Source of the DNA: an uncultured Amylibacter sp. | Lineage (GTDB): Bacteria > Pseudomonadota > Alphaproteobacteria > Rhodobacterales > Rhodobacteraceae | Length of the DNA: 64,000 nucleotides | NCBI GenBank assembly: GCA_905181935.1 | Contig: CAJIZV010000001.1 | Coordinates: 186,001-250,000, forward strand | Reading direction: 5' to 3' | Shown: one piece after another, positions 18,713-26,921 of the stretch | How the letters are laid out: every line of letters starts with the position of its first letter | Numbering within the stretch: position 1 is the first letter of the stretch | Notes under the pieces: model-generated | Told to the model about the DNA's origin: nothing | Seen by the model: the letters and a program-made list of their open reading frames with translations, nothing else | Database searches by the model: none | Position numbers and translations under genes: made by a program

Positions 18713-19557
18713 CCTTCTTCATCCATATCATTGAAATAGCCATCTTCAGCTAAGCGGTCATCACGTTTTTTCTCAACCATAATGACTAACCAAATAGAGA
18801 TTTCATAGAGCAAATAAACCACAGCAAATAATATCACCTGTGTGACTACATCGGGGGGAGTTACAATTGCTGCTAATATCAGTATTCCGACAACAGCATA
18901 TTTACGCATATCGCGAAGGCCTTGGCTGGATACAATCCCACCCATACCTAACAATGTAAGCAATACTGGTAACTGGAAACAAAGACCAAACGCGAAAATG
19001 AATTTCAATGTAAGGTCTAACACATCGCTAACGCGAGGGACAAAAACTGCTCTTTGTTCACCCTCAACAGCAATTTTAGTTCCATCTGTTCCAAAGTCAG
19101 AAAATCCAATAAAAAAGTTCATTGCTAATGGACTAACCACATAATGAGCAAATGATGCACCCGCTAAAAATAATAGTGGCGAAGCAATTATGAATGGTAA
19201 AAAAGCGCCCTTTTCGTTTTTATATAACCCTGGAGCAACAAAGCGCCATAATTGAAACGCGATCACAGGAAATGATAGTCCCAAACCCATAAGAACTGAA
19301 ATTCGAAAATATACAAAGAAGTTTTCTTGCGCAGCAAAAGTAGTAAAATCAGGTGCTTGGCCATAACTTAGCAATATTTTTGCTGTAGGTTCTAATAAAA
19401 AAAACAACAAGGGTCGCGCAAAAGTAAAGCACAATAACATTGCAATCACAAAGGCTAATACAGAGTAAATTAATCTAGTCCGTAGTTCCGCCAAATGTTC
19501 AATTAATGGCGCAGCACTATGTTCAATCAGGTGCTCATCGTTCTCGATATCACTCAT
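18709..19557 (-). CDS. tatC: Sec-independent translocase subunit TatC
   Basis: A 282-residue inner-membrane protein with six helices. The N-terminus carries APLIEHLAELRTRLIYS, the conserved TatC opening with the Glu that contacts twin-arginine signals. LSFPVIAFQLWRFVAPGLY is the second signature. TatC is the receptor that recognises folded, cofactor-bearing precursors. It directly abuts tatB (no bases between stop and start) and overlaps the DUF815 gene downstream. The C-terminus is acidic (YFNDMDEEG). Confidence 0.96.
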   Translation of the reverse strand: MSDIENDEHLIEHSAAPLIEHLAELRTRLIYSVLAFVIAMLLCFTFARPLLFFLLEPTAKILLSYGQAPDFTTFAAQENFFVYFRISVLMGLGLSFPVIAFQLWRFVAPGLYKNEKGAFLPFIIASPLLFLAGASFAHYVVSPLAMNFFIGFSDFGTDGTKIAVEGEQRAVFVPRVSDVLDLTLKFIFAFGLCFQLPVLLTLLGMGGIVSSQGLRDMRKYAVVGILILAAIVTPPDVVTQVILFAVVYLLYEISIWLVIMVEKKRDDRLAEDGYFNDMDEEG

Positions 19558-20013
19558 TTATTTGGCTTTCTTGCCCACTTGTTTTTTTGTTGCTGTCTTT
19601 ACTTCTATCTTTTTGGAAGATGCCACAGATGTAGATTTTTTCGTTGGTATTTTGTTTGTTTTATTTTTGGAAATTGTTTTTTTCACTGCAGCCTTTACGG
19701 GTGCTTTTGGAGGGGTCACAGAAGGAACATCTGCAGCAGGTTTCAAGTCAGCTGAATATTCTTTGCTGGCAGCCAAATCATCTAAGCCCAAATCCTTTAG
19801 ACTGGCAGCTTGGTCAAAACTTGATTTAAGGTCGTTTACGCCCGATTGATCTGCAGCATCATGCATAGCATTTTGAAAATCTCGAGCCATTCCACGAGCT
19901 TTTCCAACAGCGGTTCCGACCTTACGAAACATTTGTGGCAAGTCTTTGGGGCCAACAACGATTAACGCCACGACTCCAATAATCACCATTTCGGACATGC
20001 CAATATCAAGCAT
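19558..20013 (-). CDS. tatB: Sec-independent translocase subunit TatB
   Basis: 151 residues from the ATG at 20013 (MLDIGMSEMVII); the in-frame TTG one codon earlier is not needed. One N-terminal membrane helix is followed by the hinge VVGPKDLPQMFRKVG, which marks TatB rather than TatA, then an amphipathic helix. The tail is rich in Lys, Ala, Pro and Thr (about residues 95-151), a low-complexity basic extension like that in other alphaproteobacterial TatB. It pairs with TatC as the signal-peptide receptor. Middle gene of tatABC. Confidence 0.94.
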   Translation of the reverse strand: MLDIGMSEMVIIGVVALIVVGPKDLPQMFRKVGTAVGKARGMARDFQNAMHDAADQSGVNDLKSSFDQAASLKDLGLDDLAASKEYSADLKPAADVPSVTPPKAPVKAAVKKTISKNKTNKIPTKKSTSVASSKKIEVKTATKKQVGKKAK

Positions 20014-20025
20014 CAAATATCAAAC

Positions 20026-20271
20026 TTATGATTTTTTTGTATTATTTTTAGGCGTAACATCTTTGGCAGTATCAGCAGCATCAATAGTCTCTTCTAGTTC
20101 GTCCTTGCCTTCAGATACTCCTTTTTTGAATGCTGTGATCCCTTTACCAACTTCTCCCATCAGATTTGTAATTTTACCACGTCCAAACATTACCAGCACA
20201 ACTACTGCGATAATGAGTAGTCCTGGCATACCAATATTTTGAATGAAAAGAGGTGTTAGTGTCATGTACAT
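20026..20271 (-). CDS. tatA: Sec-independent translocase subunit TatA
   Basis: An 81-residue protein with one membrane helix and the TatA core [17 protein letters not shown], followed by a charged tail. TatA oligomers form the transport pathway for folded proteins. The start at 20271 is backed by GGAG seven bases upstream; an ATG two codons later is possible. First gene of the tatABC-DUF815 operon. About 180 bp upstream separate it from the ABC ATPase gene, with no clear terminator seen there. Confidence 0.93.
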   Translation of the reverse strand: MYMTLTPLFIQNIGMPGLLIIAVVVLVMFGRGKITNLMGEVGKGITAFKKGVSEGKDELEETIDAADTAKDVTPKNNTKKS

Positions 20272-20451
20272 GAGTATACTCCAATTTTGTTTGGCTGTTT
20301 ACTTAGCCTATAGTTATATTCCTAATATATAATGATTGATTTTTTACCAAAGTTCAAATCTTATTCGTACAAAAAGTATTAAAAACACCATAAATGGGAT
20401 GTTAATTAGATTAATTTGTAATATATTTTAATTATCTTAAAAAAGTTATGA

Positions 20452-21531
20452 CTAACTAGAAAATACAAAGCATCTATCGCGCCGAACTGATAACCAAAGT
20501 GGGGTTTGAGGTTTTGGAAGAAAAACACCTGGAACAGTTACTTTTAAGCATACATCTTCATAATCCATTGCAAATTCTACTAAAGAGTTTTGTCCCAGAA
20601 AGCGCGATCTTAAGACTAAACCTCTTGCAGGAGTTCCTTCCTCAAGCGTTGGGTTGGGCCCCCGTCCTGCACGATCAAAATCAATCTTCAGATGTTGTGG
20701 ACGAATTGTTATATATAGCTCTGTGTTATCGTCATATCCGGGTGTTAAAAATTCACCAAAAGGTGTTTTGGTTAAGGATCCAAACACTCTTCCTGAAATC
20801 ACATTAATATCACTAAAAAACTCAGCAGCGCCAAGATCAATTGGTGCATTATAAATATTATAAGGAGCACCTATTTGCACCACACGACCGGCACGCATTA
20901 ATGCAATCTGATCGGCCATTCTCATTGCCTCCTCAGGTTCATGCGTGACCAGTAAAACAGCAGTCCCTTCATCTTTTAGTAAAGCCAAAGTACTATCTCG
21001 GACTTCATCTCGCAAGCGGTTGTCTAAACCAGAAAAAGGCTCATCCATTAATAAAATTTTTGGACTAGGAGCCAATGCCCTAGCCAATGCTACACGTTGT
21101 TGTTCTCCTCCAGATAATTGATGCGGAAACTGATTAGCCATTGCAGACATTCCAACCCGGTTCAACATATCTGCCACGCGTGCTTGCTTATCTATTTTTG
21201 AGCCTCTTAAACCAAAAGCAACATTACGCTCCACATTAAGGTGTGGGAAAAGGGCAAAGTCTTGGAACATAAGTCCAATGCCCCTACCTTCAGGCGGAAT
21301 ATGGAAATTTTCACAACTGACAATCTCATCTGAAACAACAACTTGACCAGAACTTTGACGATCCACTCCTGCAGCAATACGCAGCGTTGTTGACTTTCCA
21401 CACCCAGATGGCCCTAACAAGCAAGTTACTTCACTTGCGCGTAGACTTAATGAAACCCCATCAACAACTAAACGCCCATCAAAGATCCGCACAATATTGT
21501 GTAATTCTAATTGTATTTTTTGGGTTGTCAA
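20452..21531 (-). CDS. ABC transporter ATP-binding protein (FbpC/PotA-like, with TOBE domain)
   Basis: A 359-residue ATPase with Walker A GPSGCGKSTT (near residue 39), signature LSGGEQQRVALARAL, Walker B ILLMDEPFSGLDNRL, H-loop LVTHEPEEAMRMAD, and a C-terminal TOBE region with YITIRPQHLKIDF and NSLVEFAM. The phrase ISGRVFGSLTKTPFGEF after the ATPase core resembles iron(III) importers of the FbpC type, but polyamine or other importers are possible. No permease or solute-binding protein lies nearby, so its partners must be elsewhere. The start is TTG with GAGG five bases upstream. The symporter gene ends 62 bp upstream. Confidence 0.82.
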   Translation of the reverse strand: MTTQKIQLELHNIVRIFDGRLVVDGVSLSLRASEVTCLLGPSGCGKSTTLRIAAGVDRQSSGQVVVSDEIVSCENFHIPPEGRGIGLMFQDFALFPHLNVERNVAFGLRGSKIDKQARVADMLNRVGMSAMANQFPHQLSGGEQQRVALARALAPSPKILLMDEPFSGLDNRLRDEVRDSTLALLKDEGTAVLLVTHEPEEAMRMADQIALMRAGRVVQIGAPYNIYNAPIDLGAAEFFSDINVISGRVFGSLTKTPFGEFLTPGYDDNTELYITIRPQHLKIDFDRAGRGPNPTLEEGTPARGLVLRSRFLGQNSLVEFAMDYEDVCLKVTVPGVFLPKPQTPLWLSVRRDRCFVFSS

Positions 21532-21593
21532 AATAGCCTCAATCTTATTTACCTGACTGAATTAATCAGGTTCATAGCCACTTAGCAATGAAT

Positions 21594-22991
21594 TTAACTT
21601 TTCGCAACTGGTCGATTATATAAGGAACCTAGAATGCACACGAAAAAGCCAACTAGCAAAACATAACAACAAATTGTTAATAATTGATCATATTTATGAA
21701 CTCCAGGTATAAATTTTAAAACTAGTTCTGTTTGGCGATTCACATAAGCAACTGCTCCCAAAATTGCTATAATCCAACTAATTAAATAAGCCCACCGCGG
21801 AACACGCCCTCCCAAAAATGTTATAACCAATACTGGAGTTAAAAACATTGATGCTGTACCTGTTACAGCAACCGCATCAAACAAAGTTTGATTTGGAAAT
21901 AAAGTGAATAATAAACCCAAAACTGTAAATAAAATCATTGCTAAGCGACCATTATTCACAGTACGTCCACCTATACCAAATTCATATATCACCAGCCGTG
22001 CAGAAGATGCCAGTGCACTATCTAATGTGCTAACAGCGGAAACTAGTAACGAACAAATCAATAAGAAATAGACCAATGGGCCAAACATATTCTGCCAAGT
22101 GCCTAGTAATTGATTTTCATACCCATTGCCACTTAGTCCTGCCTGAATGCCAAACATCCCAAATCCAAAAATACATATTGTAGAAATAATAAATGCAATA
22201 ATGAAACTATAATTTGTTCGTTTACGACCAGCAATAAAACCACGATCCATCATGACAGGATCATGAGCAGGATATGATAACACTTGCAATAAAGCCACAG
22301 CAACTAAAACCCAGCCAGGACGCGAACCTTGATTGTGAACACCTTCAGCATTCAACACAGCATTTAAAGAAAAACCATCTCCGTTAATCATAATTAAAAA
22401 TGCAAAGCCAAATACAATTAAGAAAATAACCATTTGTAAAACATCAGTACGCAAACTTGCCTGCAGTCCACCTCGTGCAGAATAAAGCAGTCCGACGATG
22501 GCAAGAACAACGATAGCTATAAATCCAGAATTTTCATAAGTAGGAAATGCGGTCGAAAAAATCAATCCAACAACAATTAAATTTGCAAATACTTCAGATA
22601 ATAAACGTAGCGCGATTACACTGTTATAAGTCCAATGGCCTAATGCACCAAAATGATGCCCCAACCAATCCTGTACAGATTCAGCATGATCTGCACGCAT
22701 GCGTGAAACAATAAACCCACCAGTGAGGAAAGACAGATAATAAAATGTATAAGCAAGTGTACCAGCAACACCATAAAAATATCCTAAAATTGCAGCATTC
22801 ATCAGGGATCGTGCAAAAATCCATGTTGTCACTTGGCTTAGTACCAAGGTCAATAAACTAGGTTCAATACCCACACTTACTCCTTTAAAAAAACTTTCAA
22901 CTGTCACTACCTTACGAGACATCAGCAAACTAACAACGCTCATGGCGGCAACAAAGGCAACTAATGCCCAAGGGCTTGAAACTAGTGACAT
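21594..22991 (-). CDS. Sodium:solute symporter family (SSS) permease
   Basis: A 465-residue protein with about 13 hydrophobic segments. ESFFKGVSVGIEPSLLTLVLSQ near the start, GGFIVSRMRADHAESVQDWL and VSTLDSALASSARLVIYEF are in the positions expected for LeuT-fold sodium symporters of the SSS family; the last covers the sodium-site helix with SxxSxxSS-like spacing. Substrate unknown: SSS members take proline, pantothenate, acetate, sugars or urea. It lies just upstream of the orphan ABC ATPase on the same strand. The two may share a transcript but need not share a function. Confidence 0.85.
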   Translation of the reverse strand: MSLVSSPWALVAFVAAMSVVSLLMSRKVVTVESFFKGVSVGIEPSLLTLVLSQVTTWIFARSLMNAAILGYFYGVAGTLAYTFYYLSFLTGGFIVSRMRADHAESVQDWLGHHFGALGHWTYNSVIALRLLSEVFANLIVVGLIFSTAFPTYENSGFIAIVVLAIVGLLYSARGGLQASLRTDVLQMVIFLIVFGFAFLIMINGDGFSLNAVLNAEGVHNQGSRPGWVLVAVALLQVLSYPAHDPVMMDRGFIAGRKRTNYSFIIAFIISTICIFGFGMFGIQAGLSGNGYENQLLGTWQNMFGPLVYFLLICSLLVSAVSTLDSALASSARLVIYEFGIGGRTVNNGRLAMILFTVLGLLFTLFPNQTLFDAVAVTGTASMFLTPVLVITFLGGRVPRWAYLISWIIAILGAVAYVNRQTELVLKFIPGVHKYDQLLTICCYVLLVGFFVCILGSLYNRPVAKS

Positions 22992-23134
22992 AAAATTTTC
23001 CAGTGTGTTTTTTAAGGTGCGTCTATTAAATACTTTATGTAAAAATATTTTCTGACGCTTATACTTTTTTTTAATTTAACCCAACAACCAAATACTTTTA
23101 TAAAATCAATTTTTAATTATTTAAAATTTTAATT

Positions 23135-23857
23135 TCAATGAAATCTGGCACGACTATTCTTTATTTTTATTGCAACCCAACTAGCCCATTCAGCATATGC
23201 ACCTGCTTTAGGATGATAACCATCAGATGCCATCAAAGTAGTATCCTGTGGAAAGGCAATCGGTATGTGATAACAATTTTGACGATTTTTGATAAGAACA
23301 GCCAACCAATGGTCCAACAGGTCAGCTCGCCGGCCTAAAAACCAACGTAATGGCTGAGGTAATAGTGGAAAGTATTTAATTGGAGGTAGACCTGAAACAT
23401 AGATTTCTTGTACTCCAAACCGGTTTTCCAAGACATCATACAAAGTTGTTTGTTGTTTTAACCATGCTCTTAAATTAACTCCGTGAGTCACATCATTTAC
23501 ACCTAAGCAAATCATTGCAGCGTCAAACTTTCCCTCAACCTGTTCAATCAATGATTGAGTATGGGACTTGGTGGTAGCACCAGTTTTAGCAAGTAATTTC
23601 CATGCAACCTGAAACCTATCAGCTAATTGAACCGCTAATTGCCCTGCGATAGCCTCATCCTGAGCATTAACACCCACTCCAGCCGCAGAGCTGTCTCCAA
23701 TAACTAAAAGACGTAACGGCTTCCCCTTACCAACAATACCAGCACGAGGTCCTTTCGCCTCCGGTAATTCAACAGCACGTCGACGCACCAAAATGCCTTG
23801 AATAAACATCAATGGTCCAATAGAAAATGCTGCAATGGCTTCTTTATAAACACGCAT
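23135..23857 (-). CDS. SGNH/GDSL-family hydrolase
   Basis: A 240-residue protein. The catalytic blocks are visible: block I VIGDSSAAGVGV with the nucleophile Ser, block III GVNDVTHGV, and block V SDGYHPKAGAYAEWA carrying the Asp-His pair. The N-terminus has one weak hydrophobic stretch (SIGPLMFIQGILV) that may anchor it. Family members are esterases or lipases on small esters, phospholipids or acetylated sugars, and the substrate here cannot be named. It stands alone, with about 140 bp to the symporter gene on the same strand and a divergent prfC upstream. Confidence 0.85.
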   Translation of the reverse strand: MRVYKEAIAAFSIGPLMFIQGILVRRRAVELPEAKGPRAGIVGKGKPLRLLVIGDSSAAGVGVNAQDEAIAGQLAVQLADRFQVAWKLLAKTGATTKSHTQSLIEQVEGKFDAAMICLGVNDVTHGVNLRAWLKQQTTLYDVLENRFGVQEIYVSGLPPIKYFPLLPQPLRWFLGRRADLLDHWLAVLIKNRQNCYHIPIAFPQDTTLMASDGYHPKAGAYAEWASWVAIKIKNSRARFH

Positions 23858-24064
23858 AATGCATTCAAACTATATTATATAAATTAAAATATATGTATCC
23901 TTGAGTTAAACAAAATATAAAACTTCATCAAGAAAAGATTTAGGTAGTGCATCGAAAAACTTAGGTATGCAAAAAGACATAATTAAATAAATTTTTGTAT
24001 TAATAAACATAATTTTATTGATGTTTTCTTGCCCTTTAGTAAAACCCTGCATATAGAAACTCAC

Positions 24065-25672
24065 ATGATTACTCGTTCAGATACAAATGTGGTTTTACCA
24101 CCAGAAGTCGATCGCCGTCGCACCTTTGCTATCATCTCGCATCCGGATGCCGGCAAAACTACATTGACAGAAAAGTTTTTGCTATACGGTGGTGCTATTC
24201 AGATGGCCGGCCAGGTACGTGCTAAAGGTGAAGCACGAAGAACACGTTCTGATTTTATGCAAATGGAAAAGGATCGTGGGATTTCTGTCTCTGCATCTGC
24301 CATGTCTTTTGAATTTGGTGAATACTGGTTTAATTTAGTAGATACACCCGGCCACTCTGATTTTTCTGAAGACACATACCGCACCCTAACAGCAGTTGAT
24401 GCTGCAGTAATGGTCATAGACGGTGCTAAAGGTATAGAAAGTCAAACACAGAAGCTTTTCGAAGTTTGTAGAATGCGTGATATGCCAATACTAACTTTCT
24501 GTAATAAAATGGATCGTGAAAGTCGTGATACATTTGATATTATTGATGAGATTCAAGAAAATTTAGCAATTGATGTAAGTCCTGCAAGTTGGCCTATTGG
24601 TGTTGGGCGTGAATTCATGGGCTGTTATGACATGTTAAACGATCGGCTCGAATTAATGGATCGCGCAGATCGTAATGTTATTGCAAAAAGCATAGAGATT
24701 AATGGATTGAACGACCCCAAACTTGCAGAATTTGTTCCTAAAGCATTGTTGGAAAAGTTTTTAGAAGAAATTGAAATGGCTCAAGAACTTATGCCAAAGT
24801 TTGATCACCAAGCATTCATGGATGGAACGATGACGCCTATTTGGTTTGGTTCAGCGATCAATTCATTTGGGGTTCAAGAATTAATGACAGGTATTGGTAA
24901 TTTTGCTCCAAAACCATTAGTTCGCCCATCAAATATAAGGCCAATTGCACCAAGTGAAGAAAAAGTCACAGGTTTTGTTTTCAAAGTACAAGCTAACATG
25001 GACCCAAAACATCGTGACCGTATCGCTTTTGTACGTCTTTGCTCGGGCCACTTCAAACGTGGGATGAAACTTACTCATGTTCGCACAAAGAAAATTATGG
25101 CAATAGCATCACCAATGTTATTTTTAGCGGCAGATCGAGAATTAGCAGAGGAAGCTTGGGCCGGAGATATTATAGGCATACCCAACCATGGCCAGCTACG
25201 CATTGGTGACGCACTTACTGAAAGCGAAATGTTAAAATTTGCTGGAATCCCATCATTTGCACCAGAGCTTTTACAATCAGTTCGTGCGACAGATCCCATG
25301 AAGGCAAAGCACTTAGACAAAGCTTTAAACCAATTTGCAGAAGAAGGTGCTGCAAAGCTATTTAAGCCCATGATAGGTGCAGGTTGGATTATAGGCGTTG
25401 TAGGGGCATTGCAATTTGAGGTTTTAGCATCACGTATCGAATTGGAATATGGAATACCTGTGCGCTTTGAGCAGTCCCAGTTTAAATCTGCAAGATGGAT
25501 TTCAGGGGCAAAAGATATGATTGAAAAATTCACAGATGTTAACAAAGGGCACATGGCAATGGATCATGACGGAGATCCAGTTTATATGACACGTATACAA
25601 TGGGACATTGATCGCGTGGAGCGAGATTACCCAGAATTAACGTTAACTGCCACAAAAGATATTACAGTGTAA
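24065..25672 (+). CDS. prfC: Peptide chain release factor 3
   Basis: 535 residues from the ATG at 24065. The frame is open 12 codons earlier from a TTG, but family members start close to the LPPEVDRRRTF stretch. A translational GTPase: P-loop HPDAGKTT (residues 26-33), G3 VDTPGHSDF, G4 NKMDRE, then domain II and the RF3-type C-terminal domain (AGWIIGVVGALQFEV). It removes RF1/RF2 from the ribosome after termination. ISVSASAMSFEFGEYWFN is the RF3-specific switch region. The 200 bp upstream of the start hold no other gene. Confidence 0.95.
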   Translation: MITRSDTNVVLPPEVDRRRTFAIISHPDAGKTTLTEKFLLYGGAIQMAGQVRAKGEARRTRSDFMQMEKDRGISVSASAMSFEFGEYWFNLVDTPGHSDFSEDTYRTLTAVDAAVMVIDGAKGIESQTQKLFEVCRMRDMPILTFCNKMDRESRDTFDIIDEIQENLAIDVSPASWPIGVGREFMGCYDMLNDRLELMDRADRNVIAKSIEINGLNDPKLAEFVPKALLEKFLEEIEMAQELMPKFDHQAFMDGTMTPIWFGSAINSFGVQELMTGIGNFAPKPLVRPSNIRPIAPSEEKVTGFVFKVQANMDPKHRDRIAFVRLCSGHFKRGMKLTHVRTKKIMAIASPMLFLAADRELAEEAWAGDIIGIPNHGQLRIGDALTESEMLKFAGIPSFAPELLQSVRATDPMKAKHLDKALNQFAEEGAAKLFKPMIGAGWIIGVVGALQFEVLASRIELEYGIPVRFEQSQFKSARWISGAKDMIEKFTDVNKGHMAMDHDGDPVYMTRIQWDIDRVERDYPELTLTATKDITV

Positions 25673-25688
25673 TTTAATAAATATTATT

Positions 25689-26654
25689 TTATTCAAACTC
25701 CATTGCTTCATAAACTCGGCCTGCATTATTGGTTGCTAATTCATCAAATGTATCCAAACCACTATATAGAGACTGGTCTACATAATAGGCATCTTTAAGT
25801 TCGCCTCCATCATATAAATGTTCAGCAATCTTAGTACGTAAATAGACTAAATAGTCATGCGTATATCTCTTTACCTGCGCCATATTAGTTGGGTGCCCAT
25901 GCCCAGGAATAACGTAAGTTGCGCCCAAAGGTTCAAATTCAGCATTCCATGTTTCAATCCATGCTGCCGTATCTGTATCAGAAAAAATAGGTAACATTCG
26001 CTCATGAAAAGCAATATCTCCAGAAATAACTATTTTTTGTTCAGGCAACCAAACAGAAATATCACCCTTACTGTGTGCTGGCCCAAGATATAGAACTTCA
26101 ATGGGAAAATTACCAAATGGAACTAAATATTTTTTACTAAAAGTTTTTGTAGGGCTCTGCAAAATAGTACCTTGAGATTTTTCATGGTTATAGCCCTTCA
26201 TGCGCTCAAGAATATTATAGCCACGCTCCTCAAATTCTTTTGCAGCATCTTCATGTGCTAGAATAGGAACGCCCAATTGTGTCCAGTAATTGTTTCCCAA
26301 CACAGCATGACCTTGTGCATTTTCGTTTATGACTAGCTTTACAGGCTGATCTGTTACTAATTTAATTTCCTCATGTAATGCTTTAGCAAGAGTAAAGGCA
26401 GCGCCACTATTTATAACTACGACACCATCACCAGTTATAATAAAACTTAAATTATTATTATGGCCAGAATTTTCATACGATGGTGGTGCAGTAGCACCAA
26501 TTGCTGAAAATACGTAGGGAAAAAACTCTAAAGGCTTCGAATATAAGGCTGAATTAGGATATTGGTCAGCTATATCTTCATTAGCACTTAAAGAATAAAT
26601 ATTAATAAAAAATCCAAATACAATTACTAAAACATATATAAATTTGTGCTTCAC
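25689..26654 (-). CDS. Secreted metallo-beta-lactamase-fold protein, SoxH/quinoprotein-relay-like
   Basis: About 321 residues with an N-terminal signal peptide (hydrophobic FIYVLVIVFGFFINIYSLSA). The start is best placed at the GTG at 26654, six bases after a GGGGG run; a TTG two codons earlier is the alternative. The fold is metallo-beta-lactamase: LGPAHSKGDISVWLPEQKIVISGD and YVIPGHGHP keep the later metal-binding His and Asp. The first metal motif, normally HxHxDH, reads ENAQGHAVLGN, so several ligands are replaced. From memory, SoxH-like proteins show a similar altered motif. It should be periplasmic; substrate unknown. It converges on prfC with 16 bp between the stops. Confidence 0.75.
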   Translation of the reverse strand: MKHKFIYVLVIVFGFFINIYSLSANEDIADQYPNSALYSKPLEFFPYVFSAIGATAPPSYENSGHNNNLSFIITGDGVVVINSGAAFTLAKALHEEIKLVTDQPVKLVINENAQGHAVLGNNYWTQLGVPILAHEDAAKEFEERGYNILERMKGYNHEKSQGTILQSPTKTFSKKYLVPFGNFPIEVLYLGPAHSKGDISVWLPEQKIVISGDIAFHERMLPIFSDTDTAAWIETWNAEFEPLGATYVIPGHGHPTNMAQVKRYTHDYLVYLRTKIAEHLYDGGELKDAYYVDQSLYSGLDTFDELATNNAGRVYEAMEFE

Positions 26655-26853
26655 TTTCAACCCCCACTAATTCACCATAATGAATGTGTAACACTTCCAT
26701 AAAATATATGAAAATTCAATTGATCTATCACTTTATTTAAAAAAATCTTATTTTCTAAGCTAACGCATCTTATTAACAACACTAAAACCCTTAATTTTGT
26801 GCTTCAATTGACTCTATCATCAAATTCGTTAATAAAATTACAAAGAATGAACT

Positions 26854-26921
26854 GGTGATATTTCGATCACCGAGCCGCGTTATTTGCGGCATCTTTAAAC
26901 GCCGCAAAATATGCAGGATAT
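26854..26921 (+). promoter_or_regulatory. Structured 5' leader of the rhlE-type helicase gene
   Basis: Two hairpins stand just before the helicase start. GGTGAT (26854-26859) pairs with ATCACC (26866-26871). TTTGCGGC (26883-26890) pairs perfectly over 8 bp with GCCGCAAA (26901-26908), ending 13 bases before the ATG and just upstream of the ribosome site GCAGGA. DEAD-box helicase genes are often controlled through leader RNA or temperature. Pairing is seen; the regulatory role is inferred. Confidence 0.45.

Noticed and set aside
19562..19849. Plus-strand ORFs across tatB and tatA
   Set aside because: They are antisense shadows of the Lys/Ala-rich TatB tail and of TatA; no ribosome sites or family resemblance.
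21551..21571. ACCTGA motif and hairpin that recall a TPP riboswitch core
   Set aside because: The rest of the TPP consensus (CTGAGA, and the pairing partners after ACCTGA) is absent, and the spacer between the two genes is only 62 bp. It is a plain 6-bp hairpin.
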